From NCBI GenBank assembly GCA_910587805.1, contig CAJUNM010000016.1:1-43826 (forward strand): a stretch of 43,826 nucleotides of DNA, read 5' to 3'. The position numbers and the translations under genes were made by a program. Positions 24,250 through 32,956 of the stretch are shown one piece after another (within the stretch, counting starts at the first letter, position 1; each line of letters opens with the position of its first letter). Source of the DNA: an uncultured Christensenellaceae bacterium. Lineage in GTDB: Bacteria > Bacillota > Clostridia > Christensenellales > Pumilibacteraceae. Under the pieces are notes generated by a model, which did no database searches, was not told where the DNA came from, and saw nothing but the letters and a program-made list of their open reading frames with translations.

Positions 24250-24278
24250 TTGACATATGCGCAGTCATACTGTATAAT
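24250..24278 (+). promoter_or_regulatory. Perfect-consensus promoter for the XRE-cupin gene
   Basis: TTGACA (24250-24255), 17-bp spacer, TATAAT (24273-24278). Confidence 0.85.
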
Positions 24279-24286
24279 CATTTTCG

Positions 24287-24303
24287 GTTTACTAAATGTA
24301 AAC
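24287..24303 (+). promoter_or_regulatory. Palindromic operator candidate at the transcription start
   Basis: GTTTAC, TAAAT, GTAAAC: a perfect 6-bp inverted repeat with a 5-bp centre, beginning 8 nt after the -10 box. A repressor bound there would block the promoter, so the encoded XRE regulator may control itself. I see no second copy before potA. Confidence 0.55.
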
Positions 24304-24336
24304 AAAAAGTTTAGGCAATTCAAACAGGCGCAAGGT

Positions 24337-24891
24337 ATGACGGAGAGTAAAAACATATATTCGATAGGCGGAAAGCTGCGCGATCTGCGGCTTAAAAACG
24401 GACTGACGCAAGAGGAGCTTGCCGACCGTGCGGAACTTTCCAAGGGCTATATAAGTCAGCTCGAGAACGATCTGACGTCGCCGTCGATAGCGACGTTGAT
24501 AGACGTGCTTACGTTGTTGGGATCGAGTTTGGCGGAGTTCTTTTCGGACGACGACGAAAGTAAGCTCGTATTTACGCCCGAGGATTATTTCGAGAAAAAG
24601 ACCGAAAAGCAGACCGTTAATTGGATAGTGCCTACCGCGCAAAAGAACGAGATGGAGCCGATCCTTATCGAGCTTGAAAAGGGCGAGAGCACGGACGCGG
24701 ATATTCCGCACGAGGGCGAGGAGTTCGGATACGTACTCGAGGGCGCGGTGGAGGTGTCGGTCGGCGGCAGAACGGAGACCGCGCGTGCCGGCGACAGTTT
24801 TTATTACTCGGCGGACAGAAAGCATTATATCGTCAATGTGTACGACGGAAAAAGCAAAGTGCTTTGGGTATCGTGTCCGCCGTCGTTCTGA
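24337..24891 (+). CDS. XRE-cupin transcriptional regulator of the polyamine locus
   Basis: A 184-residue regulator with an N-terminal XRE helix-turn-helix (about 10-65: LRDLRLKNGLTQEELADRA then LSKGYISQLENDLTSPSI) and a C-terminal cupin (about 105-180: HEGEEFGYVLEGAVEVSVGG, ADRKHYIVN). This build is that of PuuR-type regulators, whose cupin senses a small metabolite, and members are often encoded next to potABCD, as here. ATG 24337 is chosen because the helix-turn-helix begins soon after; its AAGG box is weak, and the 50-nt leader contains the operator candidate. It may repress both itself and the transporter, with polyamine as the signal; that is inference from context. Confidence 0.85.
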   Translation: MTESKNIYSIGGKLRDLRLKNGLTQEELADRAELSKGYISQLENDLTSPSIATLIDVLTLLGSSLAEFFSDDDESKLVFTPEDYFEKKTEKQTVNWIVPTAQKNEMEPILIELEKGESTDADIPHEGEEFGYVLEGAVEVSVGGRTETARAGDSFYYSADRKHYIVNVYDGKSKVLWVSCPPSF

Positions 24892-24909
24892 TGCGCAATG
24901 CGCAATTAA

Positions 24910-25031
24910 GGTTGAAATTCTTCGGTACGCAGAAAACGTGCCGATGCGCTTGTTCGGAATGACAAGAAAGAATAAACGGAGCAATTGCAAATATCTTTTG
25001 TCACCCTGAGCGACAGCGAAGGGTCTCAACC
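24910..25031. repeat. Imperfect long-palindrome intergenic element, copy B
   Basis: About 122 bp between the regulator and potA. The left end GGTTGAAATTCTTCG (24910-24924) pairs, with three mismatches, with the right end CGAAGGGTCTCAACC (25017-25031). Inner arms (CGGAATGACAAG near 24955 and CTTTTGTCACCCTGAG near 24996) also pair. The right arm resembles a CCCTGAGCG...CGAAGGGTC intergenic motif seen in many bacterial genomes. Truncated relatives lie at 15607, 31961 and 40559. It is a MITE-like, non-coding element and may fold in the potA leader. Confidence 0.7.
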
Positions 25032-25099
25032 TCAGAAAAAGATAAGATATAAGACAGAATAGCTTAACTCTAAATTTTAATTCATACGGAGGGTCGCTT

Positions 25100-26566
25100 A
25101 TGGCAACTGCGGCAAGAGAAAAATTCGATAATATTATCGAGATTAAGAACGTCAGCAAGGTATTCGACGGGATAACAGTCGTCGACGACGTTAACCTTGC
25201 CGTGCGGCGCGGCGAGTTTGTGACGCTGTTGGGTCCGTCGGGTTGCGGCAAGACTACGCTTTTGCGCATGATCGCGGGTTTTGAAGTGCCGACGAATGGC
25301 ACGATCGTTCTCGAAAAGCAGGACGTAACGGGCGTACCGCCGCACCTTCGACCCATAAACACGGTTTTTCAAAAGTACGCGCTTTTTCCGCATCTCAACG
25401 TTTACAAGAACATAGCGTTCGGACTGAAGTTAAAGCGCATACCCACGGGCGAGCTTGACAAAAAGGGCAGACCTATATTGCGCAAATTTACTAAAGACGA
25501 GATAGCCGAAAAGGTGGAGCGCGTGTTAAAGCTCGTAAACCTCGAATCGTACGGACACCGCAGTATCACGGGGCTTTCTGGCGGACAGCAACAGCGCATT
25601 GCAATAGCGCGCGCTATAGTATGCGAACCCAAAGTATTGCTTCTCGACGAGCCGCTCGGCGCGCTCGATCTCAAGATGCGCAAGGAAATGCAGTTGGAGC
25701 TTGCCGCCATGCACAAGAACATCGGCATAACCTTCATATACGTTACGCACGATCAAGAGGAAGCGCTCACCATGTCCGATAAGATAGTGGTAATGACGGA
25801 TGGCGCGGTTCAGCAATACGGCACGCCCAAAGCGATATACGACGAGCCTGCAAACGCGTTCGTGGCGGACTTTATAGGCGAGAGCAACATCTTGTCGGGC
25901 GTCATGAAAAAGGACTTCTGCGTCGAGTTTTGCGGCGCGGACTTCGAGTGCATGGATAAGGGCTTCGAGCGCGACGAGCGCGTGGACCTCGTAGTCAGAC
26001 CGGAGGACATAGCGGTCAGTCGCAAGTCGGGCGCGCTTTGCGGCGAGGTGACGTCCACGGTGTTCAAGGGCACGTATTACGAGATGGAGATACGCGCCGC
26101 CGATTACGAATTTACGGTGCAGAACACTTCGGAATTCCGCACGGGCGAAACGGTGTATCTTTCGATAGCGCCGAACGGCATACACATAATGAAAAAGCTC
26201 AAGGTAGTCAACGAGTTCAAGGGCGTTGTCACGTCCGAAAACACCGTCGAATTTTGCGGCGGGCAGTTCGAGTTTATAAACTCGGCGGGGCTGGAGAAAG
26301 GCACGGAAGTCCGCGTGTCCATTCCGTTCGATAAGATAGAACTCACGGACGACGCGCGCGACGGCGCGGTCGGCGCAAACGTAACGCAAACGTTCTACAA
26401 AGGCACGTATTACCAAGTTCAAGTGTATACCGACGACGATCACGATTTCTTTATAGATACCGTGGACGAATGGGATATGGGCGACCGCGTGGGCATTGCC
26501 GTTAAACCCGAGGATATAACCGTTACGGTCTTCGAGACAGCCGAAGCGGAGGGAGTGAGCGAATGA
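25100..26566 (+). CDS. potA: Spermidine/putrescine ABC transporter ATP-binding protein
   Basis: The ATPase of the polyamine importer. Walker A is GPSGCGKTT (residues 45-53), the signature LSGGQQQR, Walker B VLLLDEP and the switch THDQEEA. At 488 residues it is over 100 longer than usual. The extra length comes from a small insertion (PTGELDKKGRPILRK) and from a doubled TOBE-type region at the C-terminus: one unit at about 270-370 (VRPEDI, VFKGTYYEMEI) and a second at about 375-488 (VEFCGGQFEF, TFYKGTYYQVQV, VKPEDITV). ATG 25100 has a GGAGGG box. It is the first of four genes joined by 4-nt overlaps. Confidence 0.9.
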   Translation: MATAAREKFDNIIEIKNVSKVFDGITVVDDVNLAVRRGEFVTLLGPSGCGKTTLLRMIAGFEVPTNGTIVLEKQDVTGVPPHLRPINTVFQKYALFPHLNVYKNIAFGLKLKRIPTGELDKKGRPILRKFTKDEIAEKVERVLKLVNLESYGHRSITGLSGGQQQRIAIARAIVCEPKVLLLDEPLGALDLKMRKEMQLELAAMHKNIGITFIYVTHDQEEALTMSDKIVVMTDGAVQQYGTPKAIYDEPANAFVADFIGESNILSGVMKKDFCVEFCGADFECMDKGFERDERVDLVVRPEDIAVSRKSGALCGEVTSTVFKGTYYEMEIRAADYEFTVQNTSEFRTGETVYLSIAPNGIHIMKKLKVVNEFKGVVTSENTVEFCGGQFEFINSAGLEKGTEVRVSIPFDKIELTDDARDGAVGANVTQTFYKGTYYQVQVYTDDDHDFFIDTVDEWDMGDRVGIAVKPEDITVTVFETAEAEGVSE

Positions 26567-27411
26567 AAAACAGAGAAAAACCGCCGTCGGGCGGAATGAA
26601 AGAAAAGACCGTAAAACCCGTCAAGATACGCGGCATAAAGCGTACGACGTTTGCCGTGCCGTATCTTGCGTTGAGTATTATTTTCGTGGTCGTGCCGCTG
26701 TTTATCATGCTGTATTATGCGTTCACGGACGGATCGGGACATTTTTCGTTTTCCAATTTCGGGCATTTCTTTTCGCGCCCGAACATCATGCTCGTAATGG
26801 GCAGATCGTTCTTGATCGCGTTGCTCACTACCGTTATATGCTTTTTACTCGCTTATCCGCTTGCGCTCGCACTCAGCTCCACCGCATTGAACGGCAAGTT
26901 CGTGCTCGTTATGCTGTTCATATTGCCGATGTGGATAAATTCGCTTCTGCGCACATATACGGTCAAGATAGTTTTGAGCCTTCTCAACATAAGCAACGCT
27001 TGGGTGGCGGTCACTACCGGCATGGTATACGACTTTTTCCCGTTCATGCTCATGCCGCTGTACTCGGTGCTGTCCGGCATGGATCGCTCGCTCATAGAAG
27101 CGTCGCACGATCTCGGCGCGTCGGCTGCGACCACGTTGTTTAAGGTCAAGCTTCCGCTGTCGCTGCCCGGGATAGTGTCGGGCGTGCTTATGGTGTTTAT
27201 GCCCACGGTGTCCACATTTGCGATTTCCGACATACTCGGCGATACGTCTACGTACATGTTCGGCAATATAATCAATCAGTGGTTTGCCAACAGCGGCGGT
27301 TGGAACATCGGTTCGGCGTATTCGCTCATATTGCTCTTGCTTATCGCGGTTACGGTGATAATCGCCAACCGCATAACAAAAGGCAAAACCGAGGCGGGAG
27401 GTGTGCTGTGA
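26563..27411 (+). CDS. potB: Spermidine/putrescine ABC transporter permease, first subunit
   Basis: A 282-residue membrane permease with about six transmembrane segments and the EAA loop (LIEASHDLGASAATTLFKVKLPLS) that docks on the ATPase. The ATG overlaps the potA stop as ATGA. The N-terminal 25 residues are basic (KPPSGGMKEKTVKPVK), consistent with a cytosolic end. Confidence 0.92.
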   Translation: MKNREKPPSGGMKEKTVKPVKIRGIKRTTFAVPYLALSIIFVVVPLFIMLYYAFTDGSGHFSFSNFGHFFSRPNIMLVMGRSFLIALLTTVICFLLAYPLALALSSTALNGKFVLVMLFILPMWINSLLRTYTVKIVLSLLNISNAWVAVTTGMVYDFFPFMLMPLYSVLSGMDRSLIEASHDLGASAATTLFKVKLPLSLPGIVSGVLMVFMPTVSTFAISDILGDTSTYMFGNIINQWFANSGGWNIGSAYSLILLLLIAVTVIIANRITKGKTEAGGVL

Positions 27412-28208
27412 AAAAGCAAGTCAAAACAGGACTTATTTGGGCTTTCGTCGGCGTCATGCTCGCCGTTATGTACGTACCCATAATCATACTTATAGTGTTC
27501 TCTTTCACGGACGCGAAGGCGCTCGGAGTTTGGGAAGGGTTTTCGCTTGAGTTGTACGCCGATCTTTTCACCAACGAGAGCATAGGCGCGGCGCTCGGCA
27601 ATTCGCTCGTTCTCGCAACGGTGAGCGCGCTGCTCGCAACGCTGCTCGGCACAACGGCGGCGGTCGGCGTGTATTACATGCGGCGCTGGAAAAAGCCCGC
27701 GGCGGAGTTCGTGTCGAATATCACCATGGAAAACGCCGAGATAGTGACGGGCGTTGCGTTCATGATGTTCTTTCTTGCCGTGCGTATTCCGTACGGCTGG
27801 GCGGCGCTCATAATAGCGCATACCATGATAACCGTACCGTATGTCATGCTTTCCGTCACGCCGCGGCTGTCGCAGCTCAATCCCAATCTGTATGAGGCGG
27901 GGCTCGATCTCGGCGCGTCGCCGATACGGAGCATGTTCTGTGTGATAATTCCGCAGCTCATACCCGGCATGATAAGCGGATTCATCATGGCGTTTACGCT
28001 GTCTCTCGACGACTTCATAGTCTCTAAATTCATAAACGGCGGAGTGGAAACTATCCCCGTGTATCTGTACAATGCGCTCGCAAAGCGCGGCGCAGATCCC
28101 ACGCTGCGCGCGCTGTCCGCAGTAATGTTTATAGTTCTGCTGACGGTGCTCATAGTGCTCAACGTTGTCACGGCGGCGCAAAAACGCAAAAGGAGTGTAG
28201 CGAAATGA
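27408..28208 (+). CDS. potC: Spermidine/putrescine ABC transporter permease, second subunit
   Basis: A 266-residue permease partner of PotB, with six predicted transmembrane segments and its EAA loop (LYEAGLDLGASPIRSMFCVIIPQL). I start at GTG 27408, which overlaps the potB stop as GTGA; earlier starts in frame would lie inside potB. The segment FTLSLDDFIVSKFING is the usual PotC landmark before the last helices. Confidence 0.92.
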   Translation: MKKQVKTGLIWAFVGVMLAVMYVPIIILIVFSFTDAKALGVWEGFSLELYADLFTNESIGAALGNSLVLATVSALLATLLGTTAAVGVYYMRRWKKPAAEFVSNITMENAEIVTGVAFMMFFLAVRIPYGWAALIIAHTMITVPYVMLSVTPRLSQLNPNLYEAGLDLGASPIRSMFCVIIPQLIPGMISGFIMAFTLSLDDFIVSKFINGGVETIPVYLYNALAKRGADPTLRALSAVMFIVLLTVLIVLNVVTAAQKRKRSVAK

Positions 28209-29539
28209 AAAAACAATCGGTAAAAAAATACACCGCGCTCGCATGCGCCGCGCTCTGTATAGTGCCGATGGCGGCTGCGTTCTGCGGCTGTTCGCCGCGC
28301 GAGGAAGTGCTGAAAATATATAATTGGGGAGATTACATCGAAGAGGAACTTTTGGACGTTTTCGAGGATTGGTACATGCGTGAAACGGGCAAAAAGATAC
28401 GCGTGCGCTACGACACGTTCGATACGAACGAGGATATGATCATGCGTATAGAGGTAATAAAGGCGGACTACGATCTTGTATGTCCTTCAGATTACATGGC
28501 TGAGCGCATGATCAAGGACGGGCTTGCGCAAAAACTCGATAAGAGCATTTTCGACAATATGTCCCGCGACGATCTTTACGACGGGCTTGCCGAAAAAGTC
28601 GACTTCGATTCCGATTTCGAGTATTTCGCGCCGTATTGTTGGGGCACGTTCGGCATTATGTATGATGTAGGCACCGACGAATACTCGACGATCTTCGAGC
28701 CGGACGATGCGCGTATGAAATCGTGGGAGGCGCTGTGGACGGACTTTACCACGGGCGGGAAGAAACGCACGCTTATGAAAGACAGCGTACGCGACGCGTA
28801 TTCCGCCGCGCGCATCTACGCCAATCGCGACAAGCTGAAAGAGCTTTCCAACGGTTTTACAGACTATAACGACGCTTATAAGACGGAATTGAAATCATAC
28901 TTTTCCTCCGTTTCCGACGAGGATATCGAACAGGCGAAGCAGACGCTTATCGCGCAGAAAAAGGTGTTGCATAAATACGAAGTGGACGACGGCAAAAACG
29001 ATATGCTCGCGCACACCACGCCCGCATGGTTGGGGTTCTTTTGGTCGTGCGATACGGGACTTATCATGCAAGAGGAAGGCGGCGGACATTTTTATTACGA
29101 AGTGCCGAAAGAGGGAAGCAATATTTGGCTCGACGGCTGGATAATTCCCAAGTATGCCAAAAACACGGAAGCCGCCAATTATTTTCTGAAATTTATAAAC
29201 ATGTACGATCCCGACGACGAGAACAGTCAATTCGCCATGACCAATTTCGATTATATGGGCACATCTATGGCGGGGAAAGCGGTAATGGAAGACGCCAAAG
29301 CCGATCTTTTGGACATGATGTACAACGAGCTTACCGCCGAGGACCGAGCGGAAATGGATCAAGAAGACATAGATTATGCCGACATGATGTATAACCGCGA
29401 GGAATGGTTTAAGCTGATGTACATCGATATGATGTTCCCGCCCGACGACGTGCTCGCGCGCTGCGAAGTAATGCGCGACTTCGGCAAACAGAGGGGAACC
29501 GATCTCGACAGCATGTGGATAGACGTCAAAACGTCTTAA
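28205..29539 (+). CDS. potD: Spermidine/putrescine-binding lipoprotein
   Basis: The extracytoplasmic substrate-binding subunit. A lipobox ends at the Cys of AAFCGC near residue 29. The mature part opens with LKIYNWGDYIEEELLDVFE and continues with YDLVCPSDYMAERMI, both hallmarks of PotD/PotF. At 444 residues it is nearly 100 longer than typical, with extra acidic sequence in the middle (EDIEQAKQTLIAQKK region) and before the C-terminus (AEMDQEDIDYADMMYNREE). The ATG overlaps the potC stop. Putrescine and spermidine cannot be told apart from the sequence. Confidence 0.9.
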   Translation: MKKQSVKKYTALACAALCIVPMAAAFCGCSPREEVLKIYNWGDYIEEELLDVFEDWYMRETGKKIRVRYDTFDTNEDMIMRIEVIKADYDLVCPSDYMAERMIKDGLAQKLDKSIFDNMSRDDLYDGLAEKVDFDSDFEYFAPYCWGTFGIMYDVGTDEYSTIFEPDDARMKSWEALWTDFTTGGKKRTLMKDSVRDAYSAARIYANRDKLKELSNGFTDYNDAYKTELKSYFSSVSDEDIEQAKQTLIAQKKVLHKYEVDDGKNDMLAHTTPAWLGFFWSCDTGLIMQEEGGGHFYYEVPKEGSNIWLDGWIIPKYAKNTEAANYFLKFINMYDPDDENSQFAMTNFDYMGTSMAGKAVMEDAKADLLDMMYNELTAEDRAEMDQEDIDYADMMYNREEWFKLMYIDMMFPPDDVLARCEVMRDFGKQRGTDLDSMWIDVKTS

Positions 29540-29550
29540 CTTTAATAAAT

Positions 29551-29701
29551 GCCTTCCCCGTTTACGGGGAAGGTGCCCCGAAGGGGCGGATGAGGTGAGA
29601 GCAAAAAATGTTTTTACGATAAATAATGCAAGAAAGACATTTCCGTTTTCCTCATCCGTCACGCGCAAGCGCGCGCCACCTTCCCCGTAAACGGGGAAGG
29701 C
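29551..29701. repeat. Compound inverted-repeat element beside the DUF559 gene
   Basis: A 151-bp element. Its outer arms (29551-29575 and 29677-29701) are perfect 25-bp inverted copies, and each is itself a palindrome (CCTTCCCCGT, TT, ACGGGGAAGG). Just inside are two different small hairpins: CCCC-GAA-GGGG on the left and a GCGCG/CGCGC hairpin on the right. Inside these, CGGATGAGG (left) and CCTCATCCG (right) pair again. The middle 50 bp is AT-rich. Different inner sequences that both fold suggest selection for shape. Confidence 0.85.
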
Positions 29702-29720
29702 TTGGGTAAATGAGTACGAC

Positions 29721-30074
29721 ATGAGTGGTAATTACAATAAGCAATTAAAACGTTATTCGCAAAAACTGCGAAGAGAAATGACGCCGCAGGAACGGCATTT
29801 ATGGTATGACTTTTTGAGAAATTTGCCGATTTGCGTCAAACGTCAACAAATTATAGGAGATTACATTGTCGATTTTTATTGCGCGGAGAGAAAGACAATA
29901 ATAGAAATCGACGGTTCACAGCATTATGAGGAACAAAAAATGAAAAGCGACAAAACGCGTGACGATTATTTGAGAGCAAGAGGTTTCATGGTTTTGCGAT
30001 ATGCCGATAACGAGATAAATTGCTATTTCGACAGAGTGTGTAATGATATTCTTGTAAAATTAGAGTTGATATAG
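29721..30074 (+). CDS. DUF559 endonuclease-like protein
   Basis: A 117-residue protein of the DUF559 family, which has a restriction-endonuclease-like fold close to Vsr mismatch nucleases. Characteristic blocks are LRREMTPQERHLWYDFLR near 15, the active-site Asp in GDYIVDFYC, the Glu-x-Asp of IIEIDGSQHYEEQ, DKTRDDYLRARGF and VLRYADNEI. Its biological role is not established. The start ATG 29721 has no good ribosome-binding site and overlaps a four-codon ORF from 29710. It lies 20 bp after a compound inverted repeat and 9 nt before mnmG, splitting potD from mnmG, so gene and repeat may have arrived together. Confidence 0.8.
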   Translation: MSGNYNKQLKRYSQKLRREMTPQERHLWYDFLRNLPICVKRQQIIGDYIVDFYCAERKTIIEIDGSQHYEEQKMKSDKTRDDYLRARGFMVLRYADNEINCYFDRVCNDILVKLELI

Positions 30075-30082
30075 GAGTTATC

Positions 30083-31933
30083 TTGAACGAACAATTTTAT
30101 GACGCGATAGTTATAGGCGCGGGGCACGCGGGGATAGAAGCGGCGCTCGCGCTTTGCAAGACAGGCTTGAAAACGCTCGTCATTTCGGTCACCGTCGATA
30201 ACGTAGGGTATATGGCGTGCAATCCGTCGATAGGCGGAACCGGCAAAGGTCATCTCGTTCGCGAGCTTGACGCGCTCGGCGGATTTATGGGTATTGCCGC
30301 CGACGCTTGCGCCACGCAAATACGCATGCTCAATTCCTCGAAAGGCTTGGCTGTGCGGTCTCTGCGCGCGCAGGAAGATAAATATCGCTATCATGCGTTT
30401 ACCAAAGCCGCGCTTGAACAGTCTGACGGCTTGACTATGCGTCAGGACGAGGCAAAAAACATAATGCGGCGCGGAAACGATTTTGCGGTCGAGTGCGTCA
30501 CGGGCAGTATTTACGTGTGCCGCGCGGTCGTAGTAGCCGCCGGCGTGTACATGGACAGTACGATTATCTGCGGCAAGACCGTGCAGAATAAAGGTCCGGT
30601 TTGTTTTTGCCGCAGCGATTATCTGGCGGGTTCGCTTCGCTCGCTCGGGTTCGGCTTGCGCAGGTTCAAAACGGGTACGCCCGCGCGGCTTGCGGGCAAG
30701 ACTATAAACTTTTCCAAGCTCGAAGTTCAAGCGGGCGACGTCGTTCCGTACACGTTTTCGGCACTTACGAAAACGCAGCCGAAAAACACGACGGTTTGCT
30801 ATCTCGGCTATACCAACGAGCGTACGCACGAGATCATTCGTGCGGCGTTGCCCGATTCGCCGCGGAAAGCGGGACTGATCACGGGAACGGGCGCGCGTTA
30901 CTGCCCGTCGATAGAGGATAAGATAGTGCGGTTCGCGGACAAGCCGCGGCATACGTTTTTTCTCGAGCCTGAAGGCGCGGGCACGGACGAGTGGTATATA
31001 CAAGGTATTTCGACGTCGCTCCCTCCGAGCGTTCAGCGCGAAATGTACAGATCGATCGAGGGGCTTGAGAACGTATCGGTAGTGCGCGATGCGTACGCAA
31101 TAGAATACGAGTGCATAGACGCGCGCGAGCTGTATCCGTCGCTCATGAGCAAGCGCGTTGCGGGGCTGTTTTTCGCGGGACAGGTCAACGGCACGAGCGG
31201 ATACGAAGAAGCGGCGGCGCAAGGTCTTATAGCAGGTATAAACGCCGCCGCGTATGTTTCGGGCAGGTCGCCGCTCATACTCGATCGCACCGACAGCTAT
31301 ATCGGAGTTATGCTCGACGACCTCGTAACCGTCGGCAGCGACGAACCGTACCGTATGCTCACGGGCAGAGCGGAGTGCCGATTGAGTTTCAGACAGGATA
31401 ACGCAGACCTCAGATTGACCGAGCTTGCCGAGCCTTACGGGCTTGTCGACGCCAAGCGCAAACGCCTTTTGAAAAAGAAAAAATCAGAGATAGCTCGCGC
31501 CGAAAAGCTCTTGAAAACGCCGCTCGCGGAACGCGATGTGGCGCGACTGTTCGAGACGGTGGGCGAACCTTCGCCGCGCGCAATGACTGCGGAAGAGGCG
31601 CTTAAACGCCCGTACGTGACGCTCGAAGCGTTCGACGCTGTTTTCGACACGTTTCGCGGCGTTTTGCCCGCGGCAAAACTCGAGGTGTATGCGTCTGTGC
31701 GTTACGACAGTTATCTCAAGCGTCAGGATGCGGAGCTTAAGGAAAAATCTCGGCTCGAAAACATGAAACTTCCCGCCGACTGCGACTACTCCTCGATAGA
31801 CGGTTTGCGCAACGAGGCTAAGGAAAAACTGAACGCGGCAAGACCGCTTTCGATAGGGCAAGCATCGCGCGTGCCCGGCGTTACGCCCGCCGACGTATGG
31901 GTGCTGATAAACAAATTGCGAAACGGTAATTGA
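30083..31933 (+). CDS. mnmG: tRNA uridine-5-carboxymethylaminomethyl modification enzyme, FAD subunit
   Basis: MnmG (GidA) works with MnmE to build the cmnm5 group on the wobble uridine of certain tRNAs, using FAD and folate. The 616-residue protein has the N-terminal FAD-binding loop IVIGAGHAGIEAALA, the family signatures CNPSIGGTGKGHLVRELDALGG and GQVNGTSGYEEAAAQGLIAGINAA, and a helical C-terminal region ending in the KLRNGN tail. It starts at TTG 30083 with an AGGAG box at 30073-30077. Genes often found beside it in Clostridia (mnmE, rsmG, parAB) are absent here, so its genomic setting is unusual. Confidence 0.95.
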   Translation: MNEQFYDAIVIGAGHAGIEAALALCKTGLKTLVISVTVDNVGYMACNPSIGGTGKGHLVRELDALGGFMGIAADACATQIRMLNSSKGLAVRSLRAQEDKYRYHAFTKAALEQSDGLTMRQDEAKNIMRRGNDFAVECVTGSIYVCRAVVVAAGVYMDSTIICGKTVQNKGPVCFCRSDYLAGSLRSLGFGLRRFKTGTPARLAGKTINFSKLEVQAGDVVPYTFSALTKTQPKNTTVCYLGYTNERTHEIIRAALPDSPRKAGLITGTGARYCPSIEDKIVRFADKPRHTFFLEPEGAGTDEWYIQGISTSLPPSVQREMYRSIEGLENVSVVRDAYAIEYECIDARELYPSLMSKRVAGLFFAGQVNGTSGYEEAAAQGLIAGINAAAYVSGRSPLILDRTDSYIGVMLDDLVTVGSDEPYRMLTGRAECRLSFRQDNADLRLTELAEPYGLVDAKRKRLLKKKKSEIARAEKLLKTPLAERDVARLFETVGEPSPRAMTAEEALKRPYVTLEAFDAVFDTFRGVLPAAKLEVYASVRYDSYLKRQDAELKEKSRLENMKLPADCDYSSIDGLRNEAKEKLNAARPLSIGQASRVPGVTPADVWVLINKLRNGN

Positions 31934-31960
31934 AATAATTTTCGGGCGGCTGCCGCCGCA

Positions 31961-31975
31961 CGAAGAATCTCAACC
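31961..31975 (-). repeat. Interspersed repeat, copy C (reverse)
   Basis: CGAAGAATCTCAACC, followed by TTATAA, is the reverse complement of the start of copy A (15601-15621), including the flanking TTATAA, with one mismatch. A truncated end of the family described at 24910-25031. Confidence 0.6.
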
Positions 31976-32054
31976 TTATAAAAAGTATATCGCATTTTGT
32001 GCAAGCGGAAGAGCCTCGGTCTTTATATCATATAAATACGTACCGAGTATGCGC

Positions 32055-32083
32055 TTTACATTTTGCGTACGATGTAGTATAAT
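32055..32083 (+). promoter_or_regulatory. Promoter abutting the acyltransferase operon
   Basis: TTTACA (32055-32060), 17-bp spacer, TATAAT (32078-32083). The -10 box ends 6 nt before ATG 32090, so the mRNA should be leaderless. Confidence 0.8.
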
Positions 32084-32089
32084 TACGGT

Positions 32090-32947
32090 ATGGAAAACGT
32101 AGCTGACGCGCAACCGTTATTCAGAGATAAGCGCAGGCGTGCGTGGGAGCTTGACTTTTTACGCGGCGTTGCGGTTATCGCTATGTGTTTCGACCACTTG
32201 ATGTGGGATTTTTACTATGCGGGGCAGTATTGGTTTTCCAACTTCAAACAGATAAACAATGAGTTTATAAACAAATGCAACGAGTTTGCGCTTGCGTATC
32301 TGCGCACTTATGAATCGCGTGGGTTCAGGTTCTTTGCGCACGAGATATTCGTGTTCTTGTTTTTGTTTCTCGTAGGCGTGAGCTGCGCGTTTTCGCGCGA
32401 TAACGCAAAACGCGGCGCAAGGCTCGCTGTAGTGGCGTTGATGTTTACGGGCGTGTCGTTCATACTCAAAAGTTTCGGAGTGTTTGACGACGGGATCATA
32501 ATGGGCATACTCCATTGTATTGCGTTGAGCATAATTTGCGCGGCGGCTATCGATAAGCTGACGGAGTTCGACAAAAATCTTAACACGTATATGCCGCTTG
32601 TGCTCGGAGTTATCGTTTTCGAGGCGGGAATATTCTGCAGCTATTGGGACGTTCCGCTCGACCCCGAGTTCGACGCGTCGCATTTGGTAGACTATATCAT
32701 GGGCGCCAAAATGTTCGGAGACGATTATTTCGGATTGTTTCCGTACGTCGGTATAGTGCTTATCGGCATGTATTGGGGGAAGGCGGCATACCCGACAAAA
32801 AGCTCGCTTGTGCCGCGGCTCGGCGGCAAGTGGAACACGCCGTTCAATTTTGTTGGCAGACACGCGCTTATAATGTATTTGGTGCATCAAGTGGTCATTG
32901 CCGGCTTGGTCATAATACTGTGTCTGTGCCTCGGTTATAGATTTTAG
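32090..32947 (+). CDS. HGSNAT-like (DUF1624) membrane acyltransferase
   Basis: A 285-residue multi-pass protein with about seven transmembrane segments. The N-terminal block RAWELDFLRGVAVIAMCFDHLMWDFYY is the signature of the heparan-alpha-glucosaminide N-acetyltransferase catalytic family; the His in FDH is the likely acyl carrier. These enzymes move an acetyl group from cytosolic acetyl-CoA to an amino sugar on the other side of the membrane. Downstream elements include FVFLFLFLVGVSCAFSRDN, GILHCIALS and FVGRHALIMYLVHQ near the end, as in the family. The bacterial substrate is not known. There is no ribosome-binding site. The acyl-CoA ligase gene follows after 9 nt, so an acyl-CoA made by that enzyme could be its donor. 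Confidence 0.8.
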   Translation: MENVADAQPLFRDKRRRAWELDFLRGVAVIAMCFDHLMWDFYYAGQYWFSNFKQINNEFINKCNEFALAYLRTYESRGFRFFAHEIFVFLFLFLVGVSCAFSRDNAKRGARLAVVALMFTGVSFILKSFGVFDDGIIMGILHCIALSIICAAAIDKLTEFDKNLNTYMPLVLGVIVFEAGIFCSYWDVPLDPEFDASHLVDYIMGAKMFGDDYFGLFPYVGIVLIGMYWGKAAYPTKSSLVPRLGGKWNTPFNFVGRHALIMYLVHQVVIAGLVIILCLCLGYRF

Positions 32948-32956
32948 GAGGGGCGT

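Noticed and set aside
29710..29724. A four-codon ORF (MSTT) overlapping the DUF559 start as ATGA
   Set aside because: Too short and without a ribosome-binding site; it may be chance, though coupling cannot be excluded.
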